Source: Bacteroidales bacterium UBA1223
GTDB lineage: Bacteria; Bacteroidota; Bacteroidia; Bacteroidales; P3
DNA: 14,334 nt
Reading direction: 5' to 3'
NCBI GenBank assembly: GCA_002309155.1
Contig: DBXB01000027.1
Span: 1 to 14,334, forward strand
The position numbers and the translations under genes were made by a program. A model generated the notes under the pieces. It searched no databases and had not been told where the DNA came from. It was given only the letters and a program-made list of their open reading frames with translations. Below, one piece after another: positions 1 to 7,726 of this stretch. The stretch's first letter is position 1. The number at the start of each line of letters is the position of its first letter.

Positions 1-1
1 C

Positions 2-247
2 CGCCGCAGCCTCCAGCCGCGAGGGTAAGTATAAAGATTCTTACAATCCCTGCTTCTGCTGGCGGCGGAGGGCCATAGCGTCGATGTCGGCGTGGTCGAT
101 GGCATCCTGCAGCGCGCCATCGCCTACCACGACACCGTATGTCCCAAGATGGATGCCATCCGTTACGAGATAGACCATCTCGAACTCATAGTCGAAGACG
201 GCCTCTGGACCCTCCCCAAATACCACGAACTCCTGTTCATCCGTTAG
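2..247 (+). pseudogene. glnN: 3' end of type III glutamine synthetase, frame disrupted
   Basis: One frame, ending at the TAG at 245-247, encodes a plausible protein tail from about position 35. Its last ~32 residues (MDAIRYEIDHLELIVEDG, then LWTLPKYHELLFIR) match my recollection of the conserved C-terminus of Bacteroidetes glutamine synthetase III: an IRY..D.LEL.VDD helix, then W.LPKY.E.LF. That enzyme is a ~730-residue ATP-dependent ligase making glutamine from glutamate and ammonia. Upstream in the same frame there are stops at 26-28 and 32-34, so the rest of the gene cannot be read continuously into the window edge. The gene is frameshifted, decayed, or affected by an assembly error. Only the tail is visible, so the family call rests on a short motif. 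The opposite-strand ORF over this stretch is a shadow. Confidence 0.5.
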
Positions 248-275
248 GATATTCCCGAATATCCTGAACTTTTTC
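246..275 (+). terminator. Intrinsic terminator after the glutamine synthetase-like tail
   Basis: AGGATATT (246-253) and AATATCCT (258-265) form a perfect 8-bp stem around a CCCG loop. A T run follows at 270-274. The stem starts inside the TAG stop codon. It separates the left-edge gene from the operon starting at 413. Confidence 0.65.
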
Positions 276-281
276 TGACAA

Positions 282-316
282 TTTGAAAAATAGTTTCAGA
301 AAAAAGTGTATATTTG
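282..316 (+). promoter_or_regulatory. Bacteroidetes-type promoter for the vWA/tubulin operon
   Basis: TATATTTG at 309-316 fits the Bacteroidetes -7 consensus TAnnTTTG exactly. A TTTG at 282-285 lies 23 bases upstream, at the long end of the usual spacing for the -33 element. Transcription from here would give an AT-rich 5' leader of about 90 bases before the ATG at 413. Weaker TATATTTA look-alikes occur nearer the gene. Confidence 0.6.
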
Positions 317-412
317 CAATAGTTGTATTATTGCGAATGATTATGTATTGTGTTTATATTTAATCATTTGTGCGTATATTTATTATTAATGCTATTTAAA
401 ATAATATAGTCG

Positions 413-1972
413 ATGCTGAAAAATATCCATACGCCCAGATTTGTCGCTTTTTGTTGTCTTTTGTGTTTAATGATTCCAATGTCAAATAGTCAGACAGATG
501 GAAGAGACTTGCTGAAGAAAGAATATCCATTGTTGATGGAAAAATTTGGTGATGAACTGAACAAGCAGAGGGCAGACTATATCTTCGCAATCGATGTGTC
601 GGGAACAATGGCTAAATACAGCGCCACCTTGTCCAAAGCATTGAAGGAGTTTTTTGGTTCGATGCAGCAAGGTGACTATGTGTCGATTATCAAATTCGGT
701 GCTGACGCCGTTCAGGAGGTCGGCAGCTCTGATGTTATAAGCGACGAGACGCTTCCAATACTTTGCCGCTATATTGACAATGTGTATGCCAAGTCGAAAT
801 CGAAGGAATACAACGCCCGTTTCTTTAACAACACCGATCTCGATAACATGCTGCATAAATTGGCTGACGATATGATTCAGCCTGGTCGAAATAACTTGAA
901 GTTCGTATTCCTTATCACAGACTTTATCCATGATCCGCTGGGGGTACGCTCGGGCAAAGAGGATTGGGATGGAGTGAGGAAACGCTTCGAGAAAGAGCAG
1001 ATTGATAATAATGTTTATCTCTTTGCCCTTCAATTGCCCGGAACGGCACGTGACCTCGACCGTGTCCATAAGTCGCTTCCCCAATCCTTCAAGTTCAGTC
1101 ATGTCGCAGTAAATGACGGTAACGCACTCGCAAGCTGGTTCCGTCAACGCAAGAATGCCATACTGCTTGAGAAATTCCAAGCATTGATAGCCGGCAAGAT
1201 AGAAGATGCCGGACTTGGTGTCGGTCCTGAAGTTGACATTGACGGCAATCTGACATTGAATGTGAATTGGAAGCCTAACGATGTGTACGATATGCTCAGA
1301 ATCGACACACTGCTGTTCGACAATGACGGTTATCGATTCAAGTCGTCTCTTCCCGTTGTTATCGACGATCCCCAAAAGGTTGATGCCGGCAAGTTCAAAA
1401 GTATGTCGCAACCAATCTGGCCTTTCCAGAAGATAGAAGGATATATTACGGTGAAAGCCTCTTTTGATGTCCCGTATCTTGATGAGCTTACCCGATTAAG
1501 TTTCGATACACCGTCACTCGAGACGGAATCGAGTATAAGTCGCATAATGTTCTGTTTCCCGTTGCCGTTCTGGTTCGCATTGGCATTGCTGATTCTGTTT
1601 ATTATCTATATAGTGTTGGTAATAATAGCGGCCAGGAGGAACCACAAGAGTTTCAATTTTATCAATGGCAAATTCGAGGTGACTCGTGGCGGGATGCCTG
1701 TCACTGAAAAGAAACCTGCGGTGGCAAAGAAGAGGGTGGATATCGGCAAGGGCGCTGGATTCCTGGCGGTGCCCGACAGCAATTGGACCTTGGAGATATA
1801 TGTTGAGACCTATTTCCCGATGAGTCTTAAGAAACCTGTCTACAGGGTGAAGATGACCAAAGGCAGTTCGTTCAAAGTCAAGGGTTCCAAATGGGGAATG
1901 CATCAAACCCCTGAGGTCCCCCGTTATTCGAACATAAACATTGAAGACTATCGCATCCGTTGGATTCAGTAG
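413..1972 (+). CDS. Secreted, membrane-anchored von Willebrand A domain protein
   Basis: 519 residues, first gene of the operon. Residues 1-26 look like a signal peptide (short basic start, then a Cys/Leu-rich hydrophobic core ending near SNSQ). A vWA domain spans roughly 54-250. It has a metal-binding MIDAS arrangement: DVSGT at 61-65, a Thr in NNTD near 141, and Asp170 at the end of the strand FVFLITD. A single strongly hydrophobic helix at about 383-407, followed by ARR, anchors it in the inner membrane. This places the vWA domain in the periplasm and a ~110-residue basic tail in the cytosol. vWA domains bind protein ligands through a chelated metal, so this is probably a sensor or scaffold. 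The context (next gene an FtsZ-like GTPase, 41 bases downstream) matches the vWA component of the predicted FtsZ-like membrane-remodelling system. The C-terminal domain is not recognised. Confidence 0.85.
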   Translation: MLKNIHTPRFVAFCCLLCLMIPMSNSQTDGRDLLKKEYPLLMEKFGDELNKQRADYIFAIDVSGTMAKYSATLSKALKEFFGSMQQGDYVSIIKFGADAVQEVGSSDVISDETLPILCRYIDNVYAKSKSKEYNARFFNNTDLDNMLHKLADDMIQPGRNNLKFVFLITDFIHDPLGVRSGKEDWDGVRKRFEKEQIDNNVYLFALQLPGTARDLDRVHKSLPQSFKFSHVAVNDGNALASWFRQRKNAILLEKFQALIAGKIEDAGLGVGPEVDIDGNLTLNVNWKPNDVYDMLRIDTLLFDNDGYRFKSSLPVVIDDPQKVDAGKFKSMSQPIWPFQKIEGYITVKASFDVPYLDELTRLSFDTPSLETESSISRIMFCFPLPFWFALALLILFIIYIVLVIIAARRNHKSFNFINGKFEVTRGGMPVTEKKPAVAKKRVDIGKGAGFLAVPDSNWTLEIYVETYFPMSLKKPVYRVKMTKGSSFKVKGSKWGMHQTPEVPRYSNINIEDYRIRWIQ

Positions 1973-2013
1973 TCCCTGATATTTATCTTGTTAATAATAA
2001 ACAATCTATCAAT

Positions 2014-5000
2014 ATGGCAGAAAAACACATCTTTATCGGTTTGGGAGGTTCTGGAGTCAGCACGCTCTCAATGCTTAAGTACAAGATTTATGAACGTACC
2101 AAGGCAACGGCTTTGAGGACTCGTCTTGAGGAGATGCAGGCAACCTATCGTTTCATGTTCCTCGACACCGACAGCAGAGACGTCAATCATTTCAACGAAC
2201 TTTACAGGAATGTCTACGAGGGCGGTCGCATCGATTTCATCAATGATAGTGAGTTGATGAACTTGGGCAACCTGAACCCATACATGATTTATCGCAGTGC
2301 CAAGATGGGAATGCAGAAGAAGGAGAACCGACGCATTCTGGAGGCTTGTCCTGAGACTGTCGCCGACAATATGGAGAACCGCAACCTCTCCTTTGGTGCC
2401 GGAGCACTGAGACTTAAATCACGTGTGGCTTTTGCCACCAAAGTGGATGATTTCTACCAGATGCTGCTTAACAATATCAACAGTCTCAATGTGGCTGACG
2501 AGAACAACGAGGCGAATGTCATCCATTATTGGGTCGTCGCCAGCAGCAATGGTGGCACGGGTAGTGGCACTGTCAACGACGTGCTGTACCTTGTCAATAT
2601 GTTGCACAAGGTGCATGTCGAGCCAGGCAATCCTAAGGTGGGTCTGATTCTCTACATGCCTCGTTTTTATATCAATGTTAATTCTAAGAATGTGGAGAAA
2701 TACTCCCGCAACGCCTTCGCCGTATTCAACGAGCTGACCACGATACAGTCATGGTCGCACGATGCTGAGCGTAACAGACTCTTCCATCGTCTTGCTGCGG
2801 TTACCGACACTACCATCATCAATGAGGAATTGACATATCGTCCTTTCGAGTTCTGCATCCCTGTCGATTTCAATACCGATTCGAACAACAATATGGGCGA
2901 CCAGCTCTCCATGTACTCCAATGTATCCGAGCTTCTCTATTATATCCACAGCGGTCAGGGTGCCAGCGGCTTCAAGTCGTTTCTCGACAATAACGAGGAC
3001 GGCGAGCGTCCCAACGACGACGAGTTCTTCCTCATACCCATGGGTTATATGGCGATACGCAAGCCCGATGAGGAATTCGAGAATTATATGAAGCTGCGTC
3101 TGAAATATGAACTGTTGCGATATGGTGTCATTGGCTCGCCCCTGTCTTCTAATGACGAACGCAAGCGTATAATGATGTCGCTGTTCAACAGTGTCGTGAA
3201 GGATCTGGTGTTCGCCTCCAACTCGACAGAGGTTACCTATATCGGCAAGATATATGCCAAAGCCAACGAAATCGTTGACGAGGAGATGGCGGATAATCTG
3301 ATTCAGGACAATAACGGCAAAGTGCTGAGTGAACTGCCTCAGAATGTCAACAACGACACCGCCGCCACAGTGCTCGCATCCATTGAGACATATATCAACA
3401 ATCTTTGCGAGGAGAAGGATGCTCTCAAGGCGTTACTGAAAAACCGGATTCTGCAATGGGCGGAGGAGAATGCACGCAAATGGGGTCTCTGCTATGTGAG
3501 AGATGTCTTGACAGAGCTTGACGCTTTCTGTACCGACATGTACACGGCTTACACCACTGACACCAACACATCCATCCTGCAAGGTCTGGGTTCCCGCCGT
3601 GCCCTGATTGAGAACAAGGACAGCATCGAAAGTGAACTGGATCAACTCTATCACAATGCGATAGATGTCACCTGGCGTGAGAAAGTGTCACATGGCAACA
3701 GGAGCGATGTGGGTAACTACTTCTCACGGCTCAAGGAGTGGATAGAGGCTTCGGTGAAAGTGATAGTTACCGAGGAATCGTTTGGACTTCTCAAGGAACT
3801 GGCTTATGGTGACCATGCCATCCTCGACAATATCATCAGTCATGTCAGATCTCTGATTGTTGAAGCCAACAATGTGCTTGACGGCGAAAAGGGTGCCGCT
3901 GAAGCCTACAAGAAACTAGGACGTACTTTTTATAACAAAAAGCAGGATGTGACATCGGTATACGTTCCCGACATCACCGAATATGCCGCAGGCGCTGGCT
4001 GGAAGGAAGAGGACAACCTGTTCTCCAAATGGTATGCTGAGATTGTCCATCCTACTTCCGATTATATTGTGGGTGAAGGTTTTGTGCCGGTGCGTAACAA
4101 CGATACTATGCATTCGCTTGAGGCAATCTTCTCCAACCTTGTGTCCGACCACTCGGAGGTAATGTTGCGTGACAAGTATGTTGACAGCGAGGGTAGTCAT
4201 CTCTTCACCAATCTCGAGAAGAGCGATAAGCGCCGTATCGTTGAGGACATCCTCTTCTATGCCGAAGACACGATGAGCAAGCTGATGCATCAGAACGAGA
4301 TTATCAAGAACCATTGGTATAGCAAGAACCTCTCGATGATGCTTGACGAGATGAATAACGACGCGTTCCGTGAAATCCAGCGACTGACTCAGCCGTCGCT
4401 CTTCTTCCCGTACAACAAGGCGATGAACATCAGTCGTGTCACATCAAAGGCTTTCTGCGTGTTGCCTGCTGGTGTCCGCGAGGGCGTGTTTGTCAACTCC
4501 CAAGACGCTGTAGATGTCCAGAATCTTGTCAGCGACGATCCCTCTGTCATGTATAAGATTGTTACCAAACTGGGACTTTCATTCAAACATTATGACCTGT
4601 ATCCCAACCTGAAACAGTACTATGACAATTGTGCCAACAAGTCGTTCTACCATTTCCATCAAGCATTTGCTCTCGCCGGTGGAGACGCCTCAAGAATAAC
4701 CCTCCCGAGAGAGATCCCCCCGCAGGCTATCATCTTTGCCAAATATCTTCTGATGAACAAGCTGAGCGACATATTCAGCCACATCATGCGTAAACCATCT
4801 TCAGACTATGATGCCGGACATTTCTGCGATTCTCCTGTCATCTTTGACGGAATGATAGCGAAATTCGCCACTTCCGCAGCTGTGAGGATGATAGATAATG
4901 AGCAGATAGAGCTTCATGTCACCGACGGTGCCACCAATTTCTATGAGCTGCTCGTCGTCGACAAGGCGGGCAATCAGTATACCGACTTGCTGCGTCATTT

Positions 5001-5247
5001 TGTCGAGTCGTTCAATACTGCCCGTTATGAGCAACTCATCTCTGAGCTTGTGAAGGATGTCAACTTCCTTGAGCCAGAGCTGCTCCGTAAAAACTTCCAA
5101 GACCGTCTCTCCGCACTTCGTGACGAACTGAACAAGCAGTGGAGTGCCGCAGGTCGCAACGAGAAAGACACAATCAGCGTTCTGCTCCAGATTCTCAACG
5201 AGAAGCTCAATACTGTGGATGATTTCCTGAAAACCAATCTGTATTAA
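2014..5247 (+). CDS. FtsZ/tubulin-superfamily GTPase, large tubulin-like protein
   Basis: 1077 residues from the ATG at 2014. An in-frame TTG at 1960 would overlap the vWA gene and add a nonsensical leader, so MAEKHIFIGLGGSG is the start. The N-terminal ~370 residues carry tubulin/FtsZ hallmarks in order: a first nucleotide loop GLGGSG (9-14), FLDTDS (49-54), a GAGALR segment (128-133), the tubulin signature loop NGGTGSGT (179-186), a strand LILYMP (211-216) followed by NAFAVFNEL (233-241), and an IPMGY...ELLRY strand-helix (341-370). This fits the Pfam Tubulin_2 / FtsZ-like class rather than cell-division FtsZ, which is ~400 residues. The remaining ~700 residues look helical and are not recognised. 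There is no membrane segment, so it is predicted cytosolic, binding GTP and possibly polymerising. The next gene starts 28 bases downstream. Confidence 0.85.
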   Translation: MAEKHIFIGLGGSGVSTLSMLKYKIYERTKATALRTRLEEMQATYRFMFLDTDSRDVNHFNELYRNVYEGGRIDFINDSELMNLGNLNPYMIYRSAKMGMQKKENRRILEACPETVADNMENRNLSFGAGALRLKSRVAFATKVDDFYQMLLNNINSLNVADENNEANVIHYWVVASSNGGTGSGTVNDVLYLVNMLHKVHVEPGNPKVGLILYMPRFYINVNSKNVEKYSRNAFAVFNELTTIQSWSHDAERNRLFHRLAAVTDTTIINEELTYRPFEFCIPVDFNTDSNNNMGDQLSMYSNVSELLYYIHSGQGASGFKSFLDNNEDGERPNDDEFFLIPMGYMAIRKPDEEFENYMKLRLKYELLRYGVIGSPLSSNDERKRIMMSLFNSVVKDLVFASNSTEVTYIGKIYAKANEIVDEEMADNLIQDNNGKVLSELPQNVNNDTAATVLASIETYINNLCEEKDALKALLKNRILQWAEENARKWGLCYVRDVLTELDAFCTDMYTAYTTDTNTSILQGLGSRRALIENKDSIESELDQLYHNAIDVTWREKVSHGNRSDVGNYFSRLKEWIEASVKVIVTEESFGLLKELAYGDHAILDNIISHVRSLIVEANNVLDGEKGAAEAYKKLGRTFYNKKQDVTSVYVPDITEYAAGAGWKEEDNLFSKWYAEIVHPTSDYIVGEGFVPVRNNDTMHSLEAIFSNLVSDHSEVMLRDKYVDSEGSHLFTNLEKSDKRRIVEDILFYAEDTMSKLMHQNEIIKNHWYSKNLSMMLDEMNNDAFREIQRLTQPSLFFPYNKAMNISRVTSKAFCVLPAGVREGVFVNSQDAVDVQNLVSDDPSVMYKIVTKLGLSFKHYDLYPNLKQYYDNCANKSFYHFHQAFALAGGDASRITLPREIPPQAIIFAKYLLMNKLSDIFSHIMRKPSSDYDAGHFCDSPVIFDGMIAKFATSAAVRMIDNEQIELHVTDGATNFYELLVVDKAGNQYTDLLRHFVESFNTARYEQLISELVKDVNFLEPELLRKNFQDRLSALRDELNKQWSAAGRNEKDTISVLLQILNEKLNTVDDFLKTNLY

Positions 5248-5275
5248 TCTCTACCTCATCTTCTGACATCCATCT

Positions 5276-7726
5276 ATGCATCCCCTTTGGATTATTAATC
5301 TGGAAAGTGGTTCCGAGTTATCTGACGAATTGTCCCGACTGATAGATTCAATTCCGTCTGAGAAACGTCGCTACTGGCACTACAGTTCTTTCCCCTCGAA
5401 GTCGCTCTCTTCAATTGAGGATTGTCTTTCGTTTGCGAACGACCTCAAGGAGGAGGGGCGCAAGTGCTATAATGCCTTTACAGGACAGGGATTCCGTATG
5501 ACCAATCTCCATATTGCGGTGATGGGGCGTGTGGATCAAGAGTTCACCCGTGGCATTATGGCGTCGCTTGGTGGATTGCTGCGTGACATTATGCCGGGTA
5601 TTGTCGCGGATCATGCCAATCTGGGTGTCGACATCACTGGCTTCGTCTACGTCCCGTACACCATCAACCAGCATAATGATGCCAATGTCAGAAGGAGTTG
5701 CGCTCTGTTCCTTGAACAACTCAATACAGTTGTCGACCGTCAGTCGGGTATAATGTACAACCATCTTGTCATGTATCAGGATGTCCAGTATCAGGCTGTC
5801 AGGTATTATGCTCAGCTTTCCGAGAAGGAGGTCGTGCAGTTGCAGTTCCAGTATCTTGTCAACATCTATCTCTGCTCTGAGACCACGCCGTGTCTCTTCG
5901 ACCAGGTTGATGCTGGCAAAGGAATGTGCACACTGGGTGCCGTGTCGCTCTTTTATAACGGCAAGTTGCATGAGCTGACATCTGTAAGGGCATTTGAGAC
6001 GATACTCCTCGAACAGTTCAGGTCGGAGGAGAATAGTGACGACGGTTATGCTGATGAGGTGATTCGCAAGCATCTTAAATCCGACACGCTTGGCGACGAC
6101 CATATCGAGAAGAGGCTCCGTGAAGGATGCGACAGCATAAGGGTCGACCTGCGCAAATTAGATGAGAAAGCTGACCCGCATCCGATTCTCGATTTGTTCT
6201 CCGTCAGGTTGTTCCCCTCGTATTATCTGCAGTTTCTCAGATATATGCCTGTACGTGTGGTGAAATTCCTCCGCCGACTCAAATACGCCATCTCCACGCA
6301 TTATGCGTCTATGGTGAGCGACAACAGACGAAAGCTGGAGAAGGCTATAACGGAAGCCCTCCACCTCTCTTACAACCGAATCCTTGTCGACGGGAGTTGC
6401 AAATATCCCACTATCACACAGGTGAAGACATTCTTCCGTAAGGCTAAGGAATTCTTCGAGGCGCAATGTGCCGAAGTCCAGAAACAGTATGTGGAATTTG
6501 TGCCCATCCCAAAGTATCTCAGAAAGGATTACAACCTCTGCCAGGATGTGGATTATGAGCAGTACCGCAAGGAACAGTTGGAAGGATTGCAGAACAGACT
6601 GAAGAAAGAACCAGTGGTCCTTGCGTTGATTGTCAGATGTTTCCTGATAGGTGTACTGCTCGTCTTTATCGGTATACCGTTACTGAGATTGCTCTCCCCG
6701 CAGGTCATAAACCTTGGTAACCCCGATAAGATTGAATGGCTTTGGATCCTTGTCCTGTTCCTGCTGCCTTTGGCAGTGCAGATGCTGTTCCGCCTGAGAC
6801 GTCATTTCAAAAAGGTGAAGAGGCTCCGCTACCGTCTGCTTGCATTGACTCTAAGGGAGGTGAACGATAGTCTCTCGGCTCTGCTCTATGATCAGAAGAT
6901 CGGAGTCTACCGTACCCTCGCTGAAGAATGTCAGAGGCAAGTGGATAAGATTGACAGATGGAGCTCTTCATTGTCATTCGACGACACCGTCGAGGAAATT
7001 GAAAAACTGCCTCAGACTCTTTTCTCACAAGATATTTTGACGGGTTCATTCAATGGTGCGGAACTTGTGAAGGACAAAGGTGTCTCAGAATGCAGATGTC
7101 GTCTGGATGACAAGACCAAATCCATCTCTGATTTGACTCGCGACGACTGTCTCTCTGTCTTGCGTCGGCTCTTCAAGCAGGTGAACATAGTGGAAAATGC
7201 CAGTATCGCCACCGACGATGAGGAGTTAATGATAGACAAGGGTAGGAAGATGTTGGCGATGTGGGGTGTGGCCTCTGGCGACATGCTGGACTTCAACTCG
7301 TCAAGTAATATCGGCAAGATGATAGATTTGTTGGGTGGCAACCTTAACCTTGACCCCGCTGTCATGATGGCTGGTATTAACGGTATGTTTGTCGACAGTC
7401 TGGCAAACAACACTCCCTCAGTGAGAGTCTCGTCGACTCCCGCAAGACTCGAGAAGTGTAACATCGTTGCCGACCAAAGCGACAATGATAACCTCTACTT
7501 CACCACATGGCAACAGCTGCCTGTGGGAGTCAACTCTAGCTTCTTGTGCAATTATAAGATTGAGAGTCTCGATTCGCCATCCTTCTCCGATATCCTTGTC
7601 CTCTATTATTGCTACTTCCGTCAGCGTGATCTGGCATACCGTATAGCCGATATTCCAGTGTCTGTCTCTCGAGAATCTATGTCGGGTTTAGATGAAATGA
7701 TTAATAAGTTGCGTCTATGTTCATGA
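5276..7726 (+). CDS. Membrane protein with apparent degenerate tubulin-like domain
   Basis: 816 residues, third gene of the operon; no family recognised outright. Two hydrophobic helices (about 446-470 and 487-506) form a hairpin. Both flanks are basic (RLKK before, RLRRHFKKVKR after), so the ~445-residue N-terminal and ~310-residue C-terminal parts should both be cytosolic. The N-terminal part parallels the preceding GTPase in motif order: IINLESGS (6-13) where that protein has FIGLGGSG; a strand plus helix HIAVMG...GIMASLGGLLRDIM (79-106) at the position of the GGTGSG loop; GFVYVP (122-127) then ALFLEQL (143-149) versus LILYMP and AFAVFNEL; and TLGAVSLFY...FETILLEQF (219-248) versus the MGYMAIR...YELLRY segment. 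The glycine-rich GTP loops are absent. I infer a non-catalytic tubulin-like partner that could dock the GTPase to the membrane. The next gene overlaps its stop. Confidence 0.75.
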   Translation: MHPLWIINLESGSELSDELSRLIDSIPSEKRRYWHYSSFPSKSLSSIEDCLSFANDLKEEGRKCYNAFTGQGFRMTNLHIAVMGRVDQEFTRGIMASLGGLLRDIMPGIVADHANLGVDITGFVYVPYTINQHNDANVRRSCALFLEQLNTVVDRQSGIMYNHLVMYQDVQYQAVRYYAQLSEKEVVQLQFQYLVNIYLCSETTPCLFDQVDAGKGMCTLGAVSLFYNGKLHELTSVRAFETILLEQFRSEENSDDGYADEVIRKHLKSDTLGDDHIEKRLREGCDSIRVDLRKLDEKADPHPILDLFSVRLFPSYYLQFLRYMPVRVVKFLRRLKYAISTHYASMVSDNRRKLEKAITEALHLSYNRILVDGSCKYPTITQVKTFFRKAKEFFEAQCAEVQKQYVEFVPIPKYLRKDYNLCQDVDYEQYRKEQLEGLQNRLKKEPVVLALIVRCFLIGVLLVFIGIPLLRLLSPQVINLGNPDKIEWLWILVLFLLPLAVQMLFRLRRHFKKVKRLRYRLLALTLREVNDSLSALLYDQKIGVYRTLAEECQRQVDKIDRWSSSLSFDDTVEEIEKLPQTLFSQDILTGSFNGAELVKDKGVSECRCRLDDKTKSISDLTRDDCLSVLRRLFKQVNIVENASIATDDEELMIDKGRKMLAMWGVASGDMLDFNSSSNIGKMIDLLGGNLNLDPAVMMAGINGMFVDSLANNTPSVRVSSTPARLEKCNIVADQSDNDNLYFTTWQQLPVGVNSSFLCNYKIESLDSPSFSDILVLYYCYFRQRDLAYRIADIPVSVSRESMSGLDEMINKLRLCS

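Noticed and set aside
41..226. 61-residue ORF on the - strand at the left edge
   Set aside because: It is the complement of the conserved glutamine synthetase-like tail on the + strand.
482..1411. 309-residue ORF on the - strand inside the vWA gene
   Set aside because: It is antisense to a gene with a clear signal peptide, MIDAS motif and membrane helix. The antisense translation shows no domain and is a codon-bias shadow.
1960..2013. Upstream TTG start for the tubulin-like GTPase
   Set aside because: It overlaps the vWA gene and adds 18 residues before MAEKHIFIGLGGSG, where the family-typical first strand and nucleotide loop begin.
2546..2575. GGTGSG region read as a Walker A P-loop
   Set aside because: The motif lacks the GK(S/T) lysine. 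Together with the other glycine loops it fits the tubulin/FtsZ signature instead.
5411..6103. 230-residue ORF on the - strand inside the third operon gene
   Set aside because: It is a shadow of the coding strand, with no promoter, domain or neighbour to support it.
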